A stretch of DNA of 64,000 bases from Nitrososphaerota archaeon (GCA_027315065.1 DAHUYT010000002.1:13554-77553), one strand, 5' to 3'. Shown: positions 17,882-27,437, counted from the stretch's first letter. Notes: generated by a model not told the origin, from the sequence alone. A program made the numbers and translations.

Positions 17882-18787
17882 TTATGAACGTATCTCGGGA
17901 ATCAGATGAAGTCTCTTTGATTTCTTTGTATGTATTATGGAATTTTTGATCCATTTCTGTACAAAGTTAATCTTTTTTGGAATGAAAAGATCAATTGATT
18001 GTATGCCATCAACTTCGTGAACCTTCTGGCTAATCTCATCAATTTTGTAGATGTTATCGCTATAAAGAAACATTACTATCTTATCTAGATGAACAAAAGG
18101 CTTTTGTAAAAATGATCTTTCAAACTTTTTTTCTAATTTGGATAAAACCTCTCTAATATCTCCATTAACTGTAACGAGAATTGCAAATGGAATATATTTT
18201 CCCATTTTTCTTGGATTGTAAATCAAAGTAAATACAATTGCCTCGTCATTTTGTAGCTTGTCAAGTGATCTTGCTACTGTTTTTGTGGAAAAGCCTGAGA
18301 TCTTGGCAATCGCCTCTATTTTTAACCGTGGATCCTTTAACAATATATCAATTATCTCAATGTCAGTCTTTGTCAAGTCAGATCTTATCTCTGGATTTTT
18401 TGCTTCAAATATGCTAAGGACTCTGACATCTCTTAGAATATTTTTTGCAATCTCCATTGCATGCTCAGGATTTTCTCTTACAACAATACTGCATACAGTA
18501 ACCCCACCTACACATGGAACAACAAAGAATGGTTCACCAACAAGTCGTATCTTGTCTAAAATATAGCCAATCTCTTTTCCTATTACTACAAAATATAATA
18601 CACTGTAACCAAAAACTGGCGGCTCAATTTTTAGTGTGAATTCCTCTATGACTTTCTGCTCCATCATTTTCTGAATTCTAGATTTTACAGCTACTCCTGA
18701 AACTCCAATTTCCTTGCCTATCTGACTGTCAGGTGTCCTGCAGTTATTCAGTAAACGTGACAGGATCTCTATATCCAATTTGTCCAT
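17882..18787 (-). CDS. Double Lrp/AsnC-type transcriptional regulator
   Basis: A 301-residue protein with two AsnC-type winged helices, one at residues 1-50 (LDIEILSRLLNNCRTPDSQI) and one near residues 135-185 (DIEIIDILLKDPRLKIEAI). Each is followed by a ligand-type beta-alpha domain, although the second ends in a basic tail. It looks like an internal duplication of a standard single-module Lrp protein. It is divergent from the ABC exporter operon at 18905 and could control it. That link is inferred from position only. Confidence 0.8.
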   Translation of the reverse strand: MDKLDIEILSRLLNNCRTPDSQIGKEIGVSGVAVKSRIQKMMEQKVIEEFTLKIEPPVFGYSVLYFVVIGKEIGYILDKIRLVGEPFFVVPCVGGVTVCSIVVRENPEHAMEIAKNILRDVRVLSIFEAKNPEIRSDLTKTDIEIIDILLKDPRLKIEAIAKISGFSTKTVARSLDKLQNDEAIVFTLIYNPRKMGKYIPFAILVTVNGDIREVLSKLEKKFERSFLQKPFVHLDKIVMFLYSDNIYKIDEISQKVHEVDGIQSIDLFIPKKINFVQKWIKNSIIHTKKSKRLHLIPEIRS

Positions 18788-18872
18788 TCTATGTATCGTT
18801 GCCTCATTATTCTTAAAATTTAGAACATCTTGTATATATAATTGTCTTATTATTTAATAAAACTACGACAAA

Positions 18873-18883
18873 ATATTAAATAT
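18873..18883 (+). promoter_or_regulatory. TATA box of the ABC exporter operon
   Basis: ATATTAAATAT is centred about 27 bases before the GTG at 18905, so the operon transcript is probably leaderless. Confidence 0.6.
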
Positions 18884-18904
18884 GAGACTAATTCTTGATC
18901 TTTC

Positions 18905-20104
18905 GTGGATTATAGAGCCCAGATAGGAATTAGATTCATCACCAGGCGCAAGGGCAGCCTTATTGCAGCAAGCCTTGCAGTAGCAATCGCAATCCTAGTG
19001 GTTCAGGTTAATTCTGTCATTTTCCAGGGTCTTTACAACGCAATCGTAAGAGATCTAACAAATTATAGATTTGGGAATGTCTTCATCTCAAAACAGGGAG
19101 ACTTTATCACAAGATCAGATTTTATGTTGGTAAACTGGCTTGACAGAATTCCATATGTTCAGGCAGCTGCTCCAAGGCTTGAATATTCCGCACTATCAAT
19201 CAACTCAACCGTAAATGGTCAGCTAATCCAAGATATCAATGCACCTGTTCCTGTACTTGGCGTAAAACCAGAATGGGACATGAAGGCATCTACACTGTAC
19301 CAAACTGTACAAGGTCAGTATGTCTCATACCGAGACTCAATAGTTTTGGGTGCATTAGTTGACAGGGATCTTGGATATCCACAAATTGGTGATACTGTAA
19401 AAATAAAATTCAAAGATCAATTTGGTAATGATGTACTAAAAAGATTTGTAATTGTTGGAATTTCCAAAACTGCAGGCAGTCAGGGATTTGACAACGGCGT
19501 AATCATCAACATTGATACGTTACGGGAAATAATGGCTAGACCTGGTCAAAGCTCAGAAATCATTGTTAGGCTAAATGATCCATCAAAGGCAAATTATGTT
19601 AAGGCACTCTTCCTTAGTGCATTCCCATCAAGTGCTGATAAATTCAAAGCTCAAACGATAGAAGAAGCAGCAGAAGTACAGCTTGCTGGTTTCAGATCAG
19701 GCATTGCACTAATTAACTTAGTTGGTTACTTTGGAATGATGTCATCGGCATTTGCCGTTGTTACTATACAAATGATGCAGGTATCAAGCAAGACTCGAGA
19801 TATAGGTGTAATGCGCGCAATTGGAGCAAAGAGAAAGGACGTACTATTGATATTCATATTTCAAGGAATGGTAATAGGTGCAATCGGTGCAGGTCTTGGA
19901 ACTGTAATGGGAGTTGGATATACTGTATATGCAAAGGAGACTCATATGACATTCCAAGGAAGCCTTGCATTAGATGTACAATACAACTGGATAGGAATTG
20001 CTCAAACAGATGTCATGGCATTTGTGCTTGCAATTATTGCATCAATTTATCCAGCATTCAAGGCTACAAAGCTAGAACCAGTAGAGGCCATGAGATTTGC
20101 CTGA
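18905..20104 (+). CDS. ABC transporter permease (FtsX/MacB type)
   Basis: A 399-residue membrane protein with one N-terminal transmembrane helix (residues of about 17-42), an extracellular MacB-like domain of about 200 residues, and three C-terminal helices from residue 275 on. The segment DIGVMRAIGAKRKDVLLIF is the FtsX hallmark, and the tail ATKLEPVEAMR is typical of MacB/LolC permeases. It works with the ATPase encoded next and probably moves lipids or peptides, or transmits force, rather than importing a solute. The next gene starts 8 bases before its stop. Confidence 0.9.
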   Translation: MDYRAQIGIRFITRRKGSLIAASLAVAIAILVVQVNSVIFQGLYNAIVRDLTNYRFGNVFISKQGDFITRSDFMLVNWLDRIPYVQAAAPRLEYSALSINSTVNGQLIQDINAPVPVLGVKPEWDMKASTLYQTVQGQYVSYRDSIVLGALVDRDLGYPQIGDTVKIKFKDQFGNDVLKRFVIVGISKTAGSQGFDNGVIINIDTLREIMARPGQSSEIIVRLNDPSKANYVKALFLSAFPSSADKFKAQTIEEAAEVQLAGFRSGIALINLVGYFGMMSSAFAVVTIQMMQVSSKTRDIGVMRAIGAKRKDVLLIFIFQGMVIGAIGAGLGTVMGVGYTVYAKETHMTFQGSLALDVQYNWIGIAQTDVMAFVLAIIASIYPAFKATKLEPVEAMRFA

Positions 20105-20795
20105 TAGTGTGCTAAAAATATGTAATATTGAAAAGATATACGGCGAAGGTGATACTGCAGTAAAGGCATTGCAAAACATTAATTTCACTGTTAAAAGAGG
20201 CGAGTTCATCCTGATAGTAGGAAGCTCCGGATCTGGAAAATCAACATTACTGAACATGATAGGTCTGCTTGACAGACCAACGAAGGGAAACATACTAGTT
20301 GACGGTATTGACACATCTACTCTGGATGATAATCATCTTTCTTCTTTTAGAAATTCAAAGCTGGGGTTCATATTCCAATTTTCAAATCTATTGTCAGACC
20401 TGACAGTTTTGGAGAATGTCCTTCTTCCAAGGAAAATTCAAGGAACAATGGGTGGTGCAATAGAAGAAGCAAGAATACTTCTTAAAACCGTGGGACTGGA
20501 AACCCAGATGAGCAAATTTGCAAATAAGGTTTCGGGCGGTCAGGCCCAAAGGGTGGCCATTACAAGAGCCTTGATAAACAAGCCAACAATAGTTTTGGCA
20601 GACGAACCTACCGGAAACTTGGATTCGATATCAGCAGAGACTACAGTTCATCTCTTAAAATCATTAAACAGAAAACTCAACCAGACTTTCATAATTGTGA
20701 CACATGACAGACCCCAGTTTGGTGAAGTCGACAAAATAATAACAATAAAAGATGGCAGGATTGTCGAAGGAGAATTGGAGACAAGCATGATATGA
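20097..20795 (+). CDS. ABC transporter ATP-binding protein (LolD/MacB type)
   Basis: A 232-residue ATPase that energises the FtsX-type permease. Walker A is GSSGSGKST near residue 42, the Q-loop lies in LGFIFQFSNLLSDLTVLEN, the signature is VSGGQAQRVAITRAL, Walker B is VLADEPTGNLDS, and the switch histidine is in IIVTHD. The start may be the TTG at 20097, which overlaps the permease, or the GTG four codons later. It overlaps the next gene by 4 bases, so the three genes form one operon. Confidence 0.93.
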   Translation: MPDSVLKICNIEKIYGEGDTAVKALQNINFTVKRGEFILIVGSSGSGKSTLLNMIGLLDRPTKGNILVDGIDTSTLDDNHLSSFRNSKLGFIFQFSNLLSDLTVLENVLLPRKIQGTMGGAIEEARILLKTVGLETQMSKFANKVSGGQAQRVAITRALINKPTIVLADEPTGNLDSISAETTVHLLKSLNRKLNQTFIIVTHDRPQFGEVDKIITIKDGRIVEGELETSMI

Positions 20796-22444
20796 TTTAC
20801 AAAACTATTTTGCTAACAACAATAATTCTCATGGGTTATCTGGTAGTTCCAATCTATGCACAAAGTGCACCAGAACAGCCTCCACCCGGGGCATCACCAT
20901 TTACGCATGGATTCACCGATATCAAACTTCTTGACGCATACTTTGGGTATCCAAACCAAAAGATTGAGGTTCAACCAGGAGACAAAAATGTCCCATTTAC
21001 AATGGTGTTTGCAAACGTAGGTACGGGGGATATTACTGGGATTAATGGATTCCTAGACTTGCCTATACAATTTTCTCCTGCCACTTCAGCAGGGGGGGTA
21101 ATTGAGGCTGACAATACTCAATCTGCTACGGCTGGTAGTTCATTCACACTCACATTCTATCTGAATGTAGGCAAGTCGTTACCCATACACGACTATTCTG
21201 GAACCGCCAAACTAACTTATTCACGAGTTAGAGAAAATGGGCTCCGCCAAGTCTTCTTTGACTTTAATTTCAAGCTAACAGGAAAAGGACTTCTTAACAT
21301 GAAGGCCGATAATCCATTCTTACAACCCGCATCAAATAACCAGGTTACAATTCAAGTCTCGGATTCAGGTACTGCCAGTCTCAATGATGTGGACATTACA
21401 CTGAATTCCCAATCAAATGCTTCCAATGTAGGATCTAACTTGCAGAATGTCGTAATAGATCAGCACCATTGGAATATAGGTACTGTATCTACAGGATCAT
21501 CAAATTCATACTCATTTAATATATTTGTGCCACAGGATCTGGCAGACCAAACATTGCATCTACCATTTACATTGACTTACTTTGACAGTCAAGGAAACCA
21601 CATATCAGATATGAGAACTGTTGATCTCATTGTAGGGCCTGCTAGCTCTACTACAACAATCAAGCTATCAACACCATCTTATATCATGATGGGAGTCATG
21701 CAAAATCTTACTTTGGGATTGCAGAACATGTCTCCATCAAAAATTTCTGACATATCAATTAGCATAACACCAAACTCTCCAGACTTTAAAATTCTTCAAG
21801 ATAACAAGTGGTTTATCCATGCAATAAATCCATTGGAGAGTAGCACCATACAAATTCCAGTCTTTGCAGATCAAAATATTCAAGACCAGGCCGTCAACTT
21901 TGTTATGAATATACAGTATACCAAGGATGGTTCTACAGTTATAGAAACGCAAAACTTCGCCACATATATCCGACCGGTGATAGATGTATCAGTATATGGT
22001 GTTCAAGTATCAGAGATTGCAGGACAACAAATGATAATTGGAAATGTTCTCAATCAAGGAAATGTTAATGGTCAGTTTGCAATAGTAACAATTGATCCGT
22101 TGGAAGGTTCAACAATTAAAACAGCAACCCAGTATATTGGTGATATCGATATTGACGCACCAACCCCCTTTAATGTGCCAGTCCAATCAACAACAGGGAA
22201 ATTATCAGGAGACCAAAAGATTCTAGTTACGCTAACATACAAAGATACACTTCTAGAATCTCACACAATCACTCAAATAGATACTGTATCGTTTGGAATG
22301 CCAGCACCACAATCCAATGGAAGTTTTTCACAATTACAGCTGGTGATTCTTATTGCCATCGCAGCAGGAATTGGTGGAATTGTCTTTAAAATAAAGAAAA
22401 AACCTAAGGTTCCTGTAGAGGAAAAGACACAAAAAATAAGCTAA
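20792..22444 (+). CDS. COG1361-like surface protein with Ig-like repeats, ABC-exporter associated
   Basis: A 550-residue surface protein. It has an N-terminal signal peptide (YKTILLTTIILMGYLVVPIYA), then several beta-rich domains of about 100 residues that resemble CARDB/S-layer type Ig folds, with many N-x-S/T glycosylation sites. It ends in a transmembrane helix near residue 515 (QLVILIAIAAGIGGIVF) and a lysine-rich cytoplasmic tail. Proteins of this kind are often paired with FtsX-type exporters in archaea and may act as the outer partner or cargo receptor. Its start overlaps the ATPase gene. Confidence 0.75.
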   Translation: MIYKTILLTTIILMGYLVVPIYAQSAPEQPPPGASPFTHGFTDIKLLDAYFGYPNQKIEVQPGDKNVPFTMVFANVGTGDITGINGFLDLPIQFSPATSAGGVIEADNTQSATAGSSFTLTFYLNVGKSLPIHDYSGTAKLTYSRVRENGLRQVFFDFNFKLTGKGLLNMKADNPFLQPASNNQVTIQVSDSGTASLNDVDITLNSQSNASNVGSNLQNVVIDQHHWNIGTVSTGSSNSYSFNIFVPQDLADQTLHLPFTLTYFDSQGNHISDMRTVDLIVGPASSTTTIKLSTPSYIMMGVMQNLTLGLQNMSPSKISDISISITPNSPDFKILQDNKWFIHAINPLESSTIQIPVFADQNIQDQAVNFVMNIQYTKDGSTVIETQNFATYIRPVIDVSVYGVQVSEIAGQQMIIGNVLNQGNVNGQFAIVTIDPLEGSTIKTATQYIGDIDIDAPTPFNVPVQSTTGKLSGDQKILVTLTYKDTLLESHTITQIDTVSFGMPAPQSNGSFSQLQLVILIAIAAGIGGIVFKIKKKPKVPVEEKTQKIS

Positions 22445-22476
22445 AGTTATTATTTAGAGAATACCATTTTTTGAAC

Positions 22477-22869
22477 ATGACTTCGTATGAAATCGAAGTC
22501 CCAAAAGAAATTCGCCCTTTCATGCTAGAGAGTGCTGAGGAAACAAAGTTGGGTCAAAAAAATGGGGCCATAAGACAATTTCGGTATGGCAATCTACACA
22601 TTCGAGAATATGAAGACAAGTATCTTGTCCACGTGGATAAGGTAGATCCTAGAAATGATCCACTGGGACATCTAATACATGATGCACCTGAATTTTTAAT
22701 AGGTATTGCAAGTGCTTATTGGGGAGGAAAAAAAGTAGCTTCCGAAGTCTACAAATTACAAAAGAACAAGCCCTTTGCAGAAATTACAGCTGGTATCACA
22801 GGGATGCTAACCTCCGTTGTAATAGGATATGTGGGATATTCAATAGTAAAGAAACTAAAGGATTTCTAG
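22477..22869 (+). CDS. Conserved hypothetical protein with C-terminal hydrophobic segment
   Basis: A protein of 130 residues. The first 75 residues are soluble and charged, followed by a glycine-rich region and a hydrophobic stretch near residues 105-123 (AGITGMLTSVVIGYVGYSI). I do not recognise the family. The ATG at 22477 is preferred over an in-frame TTG two codons earlier. It lies directly before the UbiB kinase gene, whose ribosome binding site overlaps its stop codon. Co-expression and a shared membrane role are likely. Confidence 0.6.
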   Translation: MTSYEIEVPKEIRPFMLESAEETKLGQKNGAIRQFRYGNLHIREYEDKYLVHVDKVDPRNDPLGHLIHDAPEFLIGIASAYWGGKKVASEVYKLQKNKPFAEITAGITGMLTSVVIGYVGYSIVKKLKDF

Positions 22870-22874
22870 GAGGG
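22868..22874 (+). promoter_or_regulatory. Strong Shine-Dalgarno sequence for the UbiB-type gene
   Basis: AGGAGGG overlaps the stop codon of the preceding gene and ends 8 bases before an in-frame ATT at 22883. It has no ATG, GTG or TTG at a suitable distance, so it points to the ATT as a rare start codon. Confidence 0.55.
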
Positions 22875-22882
22875 AATCTAAC

Positions 22883-24433
22883 ATTTCAAAATCTCGAACA
22901 CTTGGAACCTTCATCAAGCTTTTGCCCCTTGTCATATCTTTGCGAAAGGACAGAAGAGAGTGGGTAAGAAGAGAGGGAAAAAATGTAGACCTGGAAAGAT
23001 ACCAAAAAAATGCACGCAAAGCTCTCAAAACATTTGTTTCACTCGGTCCTGTATATATTAAACTTGGGCAATGGCTTTCATCAAGAGCTGATATACTTCC
23101 ACAACCATACTTGGAAGAGCTTGCGAAGCTTCAGGATGAAGTGCCGGCAACTTCATTTGAGCAAGTAAAACCAATTATAGAAAATGATCTAGGTCCAATT
23201 GAGAGAAGCTTTGACCATATTGACAAAAATGCAATCTCTGGAGCATCACTTGGTCAGGTATATCGTGCAAAAATAAAAGGACAAGATGTTATTGTCAAAG
23301 TAAGACGACCGGGTATAGAAAAAGTAGTAGAAGAAGACCTTAAGGTCCTCAAGAAAATCATTCCCTTTGCAATGAGATTTGTCGATTCAAATCTACGTTA
23401 TTCAGCAGAGGCAATGCTCTCACAATTCATAGAAACAATACATGAGGAAATGGATTATCAAATAGAATTACAAAATCTAAAGATAATCAAAAGGAATTTT
23501 CATAGCTATCCCAAAGTAATAATTCCTTCAGTCATGGAAGATTATTCAAGCAAAAATGTCCTTACCATGGACTATATTCCAGGAATAAAAATAACCAATA
23601 TAGAGGCACTAGATGAGGCTGGAATCAATAGGGAACAGCTAGTGGTGCGTGCACATAAGGTCTTTTTTACTATGCTTCTCCGTCATGAGATATTTCATGC
23701 AGACCCACATCCTGGAAATATCTCGGTCGCAAATGACGGCTCTCTGATATTATATGATTTTGGAATGGTAGGAAGGCTTGATAGTAAAACCCGCCTAAAA
23801 TTAATACGGCTGTATCTTGCGCTTGTTGAAAAAGATCCCACAAGGACGGTAAATGCTATGGATGATCTTGGAATGCTGATGCCGGGATATGATAGGGGAA
23901 TAATAGAGCAGGGAATTGGCATGTCCATTCAAGCAATGTATGGAACCAAAGTTGACAGGATGGAAGTCAAGGCACTAATGGAGCTTGCAAATAAAACAAT
24001 GAGCAGGTTTCCATTCAAGCTCCCAAAACACTTGGCACTTTACATGAGGATGGCATCAATTCTTGAAGGCATATATCTTACACACAAGGTCAATTTCAGA
24101 TTCATTAATGTCTTGCAAAATATTCTAGAAGAAGAAAACATTGTAAAAGATGCTTACGTCGAAGAGATCAAACTTGCGTTTAACAGATTTGTAAAGTCTG
24201 TTGATTCTGCAATATCCGTTGTTCCAGAGATCAGAAAGTTCTTGGAAGATACAAAAAGAATGCGAGAAAATCCACCAAAATCAAAAAATATATTACTTGC
24301 AGGAAGTATTTTATCAGCGGCCATCTTTGTTGGATCTACAATTCTCTATACGACAAACCATCTAGTAGGAGAAATGAGTATGATAGGTTCTGTAGTTATT
24401 ATGGGAATCACTATTGCGATTAAAGAACACTAA
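22883..24433 (+). CDS. UbiB/ADCK-type atypical kinase-like protein
   Basis: A membrane-associated protein of about 516 residues. Family hallmarks are the KxGQ motif in YIKLGQWLSSR, the alanine-rich-loop equivalent SGASLGQVYRAK, the VKVRRPGI lysine strand, the catalytic HADPHPGN and the DFG in YDFGMVG. Two transmembrane helices lie at the C-terminus. In other organisms UbiB proteins support isoprenoid quinone metabolism. Here they may act on lipids or quinones. A canonical TTG start exists at 22922, but an ATT at 22883 with a strong ribosome binding site gives a better N-terminus (ISKSRTLGTFIKLLPLVI). Confidence 0.88.
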   Translation: MSKSRTLGTFIKLLPLVISLRKDRREWVRREGKNVDLERYQKNARKALKTFVSLGPVYIKLGQWLSSRADILPQPYLEELAKLQDEVPATSFEQVKPIIENDLGPIERSFDHIDKNAISGASLGQVYRAKIKGQDVIVKVRRPGIEKVVEEDLKVLKKIIPFAMRFVDSNLRYSAEAMLSQFIETIHEEMDYQIELQNLKIIKRNFHSYPKVIIPSVMEDYSSKNVLTMDYIPGIKITNIEALDEAGINREQLVVRAHKVFFTMLLRHEIFHADPHPGNISVANDGSLILYDFGMVGRLDSKTRLKLIRLYLALVEKDPTRTVNAMDDLGMLMPGYDRGIIEQGIGMSIQAMYGTKVDRMEVKALMELANKTMSRFPFKLPKHLALYMRMASILEGIYLTHKVNFRFINVLQNILEEENIVKDAYVEEIKLAFNRFVKSVDSAISVVPEIRKFLEDTKRMRENPPKSKNILLAGSILSAAIFVGSTILYTTNHLVGEMSMIGSVVIMGITIAIKEH

Positions 24434-24817
24434 TTATTCTATCATTATATTTTTTCCGGTCTTTATTGGAATTGTTAAAGTAAGCACACCATCATGATAT
24501 TTTGCAGACGCGCCAAGGTCTTCCTCATCTTTTACCATCATGGGTAACCTAATTTTTTTATCTACTATATTGGGTCTCTGACGCCACACTACTGTGCCTT
24601 CATCAACTATTTCTCTTTTTGCATTTATGGATAGTATGTGCCCATGAATTCTGAGCTTGATCTCTTTTTTATCAAATCCAGGCATGTCTATTGTCACAAT
24701 AAGACTATCATTTTGTATGACAATATCTACTGGAGGAAGTATAAACTCATAGAATTCCCTTGACTTGTTTCCTATCTCTCTCATTACTTCTTTTACCATG
24801 TAGTAACCCAGACCCAT
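24434..24817 (-). CDS. Hsp20/alpha-crystallin small heat-shock protein
   Basis: A 127-residue small chaperone that holds unfolding proteins. The alpha-crystallin core runs from about residue 35 to 125, with VTIDMPGFDKKEIKLRIHG, the AKREIVDEG region and the C-terminal GVLTLTIPI strand with an I-x-I-like anchor. A short N-terminal helix precedes the core. The start may be the first ATG or MVKEV seven residues later. It converges with the UbiB gene. Confidence 0.88.
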   Translation of the reverse strand: MGLGYYMVKEVMREIGNKSREFYEFILPPVDIVIQNDSLIVTIDMPGFDKKEIKLRIHGHILSINAKREIVDEGTVVWRQRPNIVDKKIRLPMMVKDEEDLGASAKYHDGVLTLTIPIKTGKNIMIE

Positions 24818-24938
24818 TTGTTATTTCTAGAGCTTTTTTGGTTATTAAACGTTAACGGTTCGGGAAGATGCACATGCATTAGGGCAGGACATTGGGGGCT
24901 TTAAAACCTATCCCAAAGCTTTTTTTAAAATTATCGGT

Positions 24939-25166
24939 TTGTTGCTTTTTGGCATAGAAATTATCATTCCATCAGCATATTATATGTGGACAAATTATCA
25001 ACTAGAAATTCGTAATAAAACTTGTGGTAGTAATCCTGAAAGCATGTTATTCATGGTTACGTATGGCGTGCTCTTCTACAATTATGTTATAGCTGGATTA
25101 ACATTTATTGTGAGTGGAAGTATTATTTTGTGTATTCAATTCTTAAATTCTTACTTTAAAAAATAA
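24939..25166 (+). CDS. Small two-helix membrane protein
   Basis: A protein of 75 residues with two hydrophobic segments, near residues 1-16 and 38-67, separated by a short polar loop containing one cysteine. The frame is open upstream to 24849 but without a usual start codon. The TTG at 24939 is the best candidate, and another start could add about 30 polar residues. I do not recognise the family. It lies between Hsp20 and the repeat protein, and its expression is uncertain. Confidence 0.45.
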   Translation: MLLFGIEIIIPSAYYMWTNYQLEIRNKTCGSNPESMLFMVTYGVLFYNYVIAGLTFIVSGSIILCIQFLNSYFKK

Positions 25167-25182
25167 AAAGTGGGTGTAAAGG

Positions 25183-26802
25183 TCATGCAGACAGCCACGC
25201 GTTGGCTATTGCCTGATCTTTTGCAACCTTGGCTGTTCCGTCAAGATTATCTTTGGTAACATCCGCTTGAGCATATGCCTTGTCCATTACAACCGTATCT
25301 TGTCCAAAGGAATTATCCGCTACTACGTTTGCATTCTCGATTGCCTTGTCTCTAGTGGCTGCCTTTGAGTTATTTTTGGCATTATCTGTTGCCACGTTAT
25401 AATCTCCCCAAGCAGTGTCAACTTCCGCCTGTGTGCCGGCATTTTGCGAGTCGATTGACTCTCGTGCATTCCAGATTGATGTGTCTTTAGCGGCTTGTGC
25501 ATCAGATACGGCTTGATCCCTTGTGGCAAATGCAGTCCATAATGCAGATTGGTTCCCTCCTGCCTCGTCTCTTGCCACATTTGCATTTTCGTTGGCTACA
25601 TCAACTGACACCGCAAATTGTTCTTGAGCAGTATCAATTAGTATTTGTGACTGGCCATTTGCATTATCCTTTGCTATCGTGGCACTTTCGATTGATTGGT
25701 CCCTTGTTACCGCAAGAGTGTTGTTGTCTGCATTGTCCTTTGCCTGGTCAAGTGTTCCCGTTGCAGTGTCTATTGATACCTGGGTGCCTGTGTTTTCTTG
25801 GTCTATCTTTGCTTGAAGACCCCAGTATGCATTATCCTTGTTTTGTGCAATAGATGCAAAAGTTTGCTCCCTTGTTACCTCGGCATTTATTATTAGAGTT
25901 TTATTTCCCATTGCATTATCTGCTGACAAGTTATAATTCATCTCTGCGCCATCAATTGATATTGTTGCATTAGAGTTTGCCTGTATGACTCCAGTCTCAA
26001 AGCCCCCGTTTGTATTTTCTTGATCAATCTTTGTAGAAGTGACAGAGACATCATATGCCAAGAGTGCAGTCTCCATAGCCTGGTCTCTTTGTGCATTTTT
26101 GTTCCCTACTACATTGTCATAAGATACCAATGCGTCACCATTTGACTTGTCTTTTGCAGCTTGCGCATCTTCAATAGTCTGTATCTTTTGATCTAATGCT
26201 TGTGTGTATGCATCCTGTTTTGTTGCATCAGCCTGACCTATTGCACTATCAAATACAATCTTTGCGTTTCCAACAGTGGTGTCACGTGCTACCGCAGCAG
26301 CTGCTAGTGCAGACTTGTTGCCGTCGGCTTGCTCTTCGGCCTGTTCATACGCATTCCATGCAGATTGGAGTACGTCATGGAATGTTCCTCTGGCATTTGC
26401 TATTGTCTGTTGTTCTGCATTATCTGCAGACTCCATTGCTTGATTGTATGTGTTTATTGCCACAGATACAGCCGAACTGTAAATGACTTCGTTTTGGCGA
26501 AGTGCATTTTGATAGTCTTCCCAAGCCTTGTCCTTGTCATTTACACTATTTGCCGTGTTTGGATTGATGTTACCTCGTTGGCTGTAGTTTACGCTCGCAT
26601 TTGTATTGGCATTAACATATATGCCATTGGTGCTAGCGTTTACGCTTGCCCCTGCACTGGCATTGATTGATTGACCGTTGTCTGCCCATGCAAGATTCTC
26701 AAGGTATTGTCCCGCGAATCCAAACAGCAGTAAAAAGATTGTAGTTGCTGCAATTGTTGTTGTGTTTTTTTTGGATGTATGTTTTTTGTTGTGGTGTAAC
26801 AT
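25183..26802 (-). CDS. Secreted Ala/Asp/Asn-rich protein with ~56-residue helical repeats
   Basis: A 539-residue protein with a signal peptide (basic start, hydrophobic TTIFLLLFGFAG, then LAWA-DNG). Residues 42-85 are a low-complexity N/A/S-rich segment. The rest is very rich in A, D, N and Q and carries repeating blocks that begin T-R-D/E-Q/K at residues 310, 366, 427 and 483 (spacings 56, 61 and 56). A more diverged start lies at 238. Inside a block the order is KDNA, IDxxNxGTQ, then VDTAxG and DNAxNN. It looks like a long alpha-helical or coiled-coil stalk. There is no cysteine, no C-terminal anchor and no PEFG signal. It could be a surface filament or matrix protein. Function unknown. Confidence 0.7.
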   Translation of the reverse strand: MLHHNKKHTSKKNTTTIAATTIFLLLFGFAGQYLENLAWADNGQSINASAGASVNASTNGIYVNANTNASVNYSQRGNINPNTANSVNDKDKAWEDYQNALRQNEVIYSSAVSVAINTYNQAMESADNAEQQTIANARGTFHDVLQSAWNAYEQAEEQADGNKSALAAAAVARDTTVGNAKIVFDSAIGQADATKQDAYTQALDQKIQTIEDAQAAKDKSNGDALVSYDNVVGNKNAQRDQAMETALLAYDVSVTSTKIDQENTNGGFETGVIQANSNATISIDGAEMNYNLSADNAMGNKTLIINAEVTREQTFASIAQNKDNAYWGLQAKIDQENTGTQVSIDTATGTLDQAKDNADNNTLAVTRDQSIESATIAKDNANGQSQILIDTAQEQFAVSVDVANENANVARDEAGGNQSALWTAFATRDQAVSDAQAAKDTSIWNARESIDSQNAGTQAEVDTAWGDYNVATDNAKNNSKAATRDKAIENANVVADNSFGQDTVVMDKAYAQADVTKDNLDGTAKVAKDQAIANAWLSA

Positions 26803-26959
26803 GTTTATTCTTTCTTGTAATGATACAGGAATTCTATTTTTAAAGAATTACTACACATTGTTCGTTAACAAGGTTAGTGAACCCATGCCATGAGAAATTC
26901 TTAAGTAGCATAGCACAGCTTTCGTTTCAAGATGTGATCAAACAGACCTAACTGTAACT
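26803..26959. other. Promoter region of the repeat protein
   Basis: On the minus strand a TTTAAAAATAG element lies about 25-35 bases before the ATG at 26802 and is a good TATA candidate. Nothing else is recognised. Confidence 0.4.
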
Positions 26960-27166
26960 ATGAAAAACAATGAAAAGATCTTGTTTTCTGGCACTTTCTA
27001 TGCATCACGACTTCATACTGAAATGAATAACATTCCAAACACTCCACACATAATAGAAATGGCAATTCAAAACGCAATCTATGGAACATTGCATGCGTCA
27101 ATCTATGTCCCACCAAATATCCAAAATTCAACGATATTAGGAATATTTACAAACTCTACCGGATAG
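26960..27166 (+). CDS. Possible 68-residue hypothetical protein
   Basis: An ATG-started frame with balanced composition: an N-terminal basic stretch, IIEMAIQNAIYG in the middle and a polar end. It has no known motif. The codon usage looks plausible for the genome, but there is no operon context. It may be a small gene or a chance frame. Confidence 0.35.
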   Translation: MKNNEKILFSGTFYASRLHTEMNNIPNTPHIIEMAIQNAIYGTLHASIYVPPNIQNSTILGIFTNSTG

Positions 27167-27437
27167 GCCCTATGCCACAAAGAGACGCATTTTGAGAAAC
27201 TGTCATTTTGGAGAATAATTTAAAAAATGTATGATATAGGCCAGGAATTCTTTCCTAGTCCTTTTCCTTTTTGAGTTCTATTACGGTTTTATGTGATTAT
27301 TACATCTGGACTGTAACTTCTACACATCTACTCTGAATCAGCGGCCGCACGTATGTCGGAGTCCTGCCAAATGGAAAAGTGATAGCGTAGAACCGTTAAA
27401 TTTACAATTTATCTATAGGTCCATTCAATAAGATTTC
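27167..27437. other. Intergenic region before tmk
   Basis: Contains T-rich tracts and, near 27345-27391, a short frame that reads ISGRTYVGVLPNGKVIA before a stop. This may be the remains of a gene. AATTTATCTATA near 27408 is the likely TATA box of tmk. No structured RNA is supported. Confidence 0.3.

Noticed and set aside
25497..26670. Several open plus-strand frames rich in H, L and C opposite the repeat protein
   Set aside because: They result from the biased codon content of the Ala/Asp/Asn-rich repeats on the other strand. They have no start signals or motifs.
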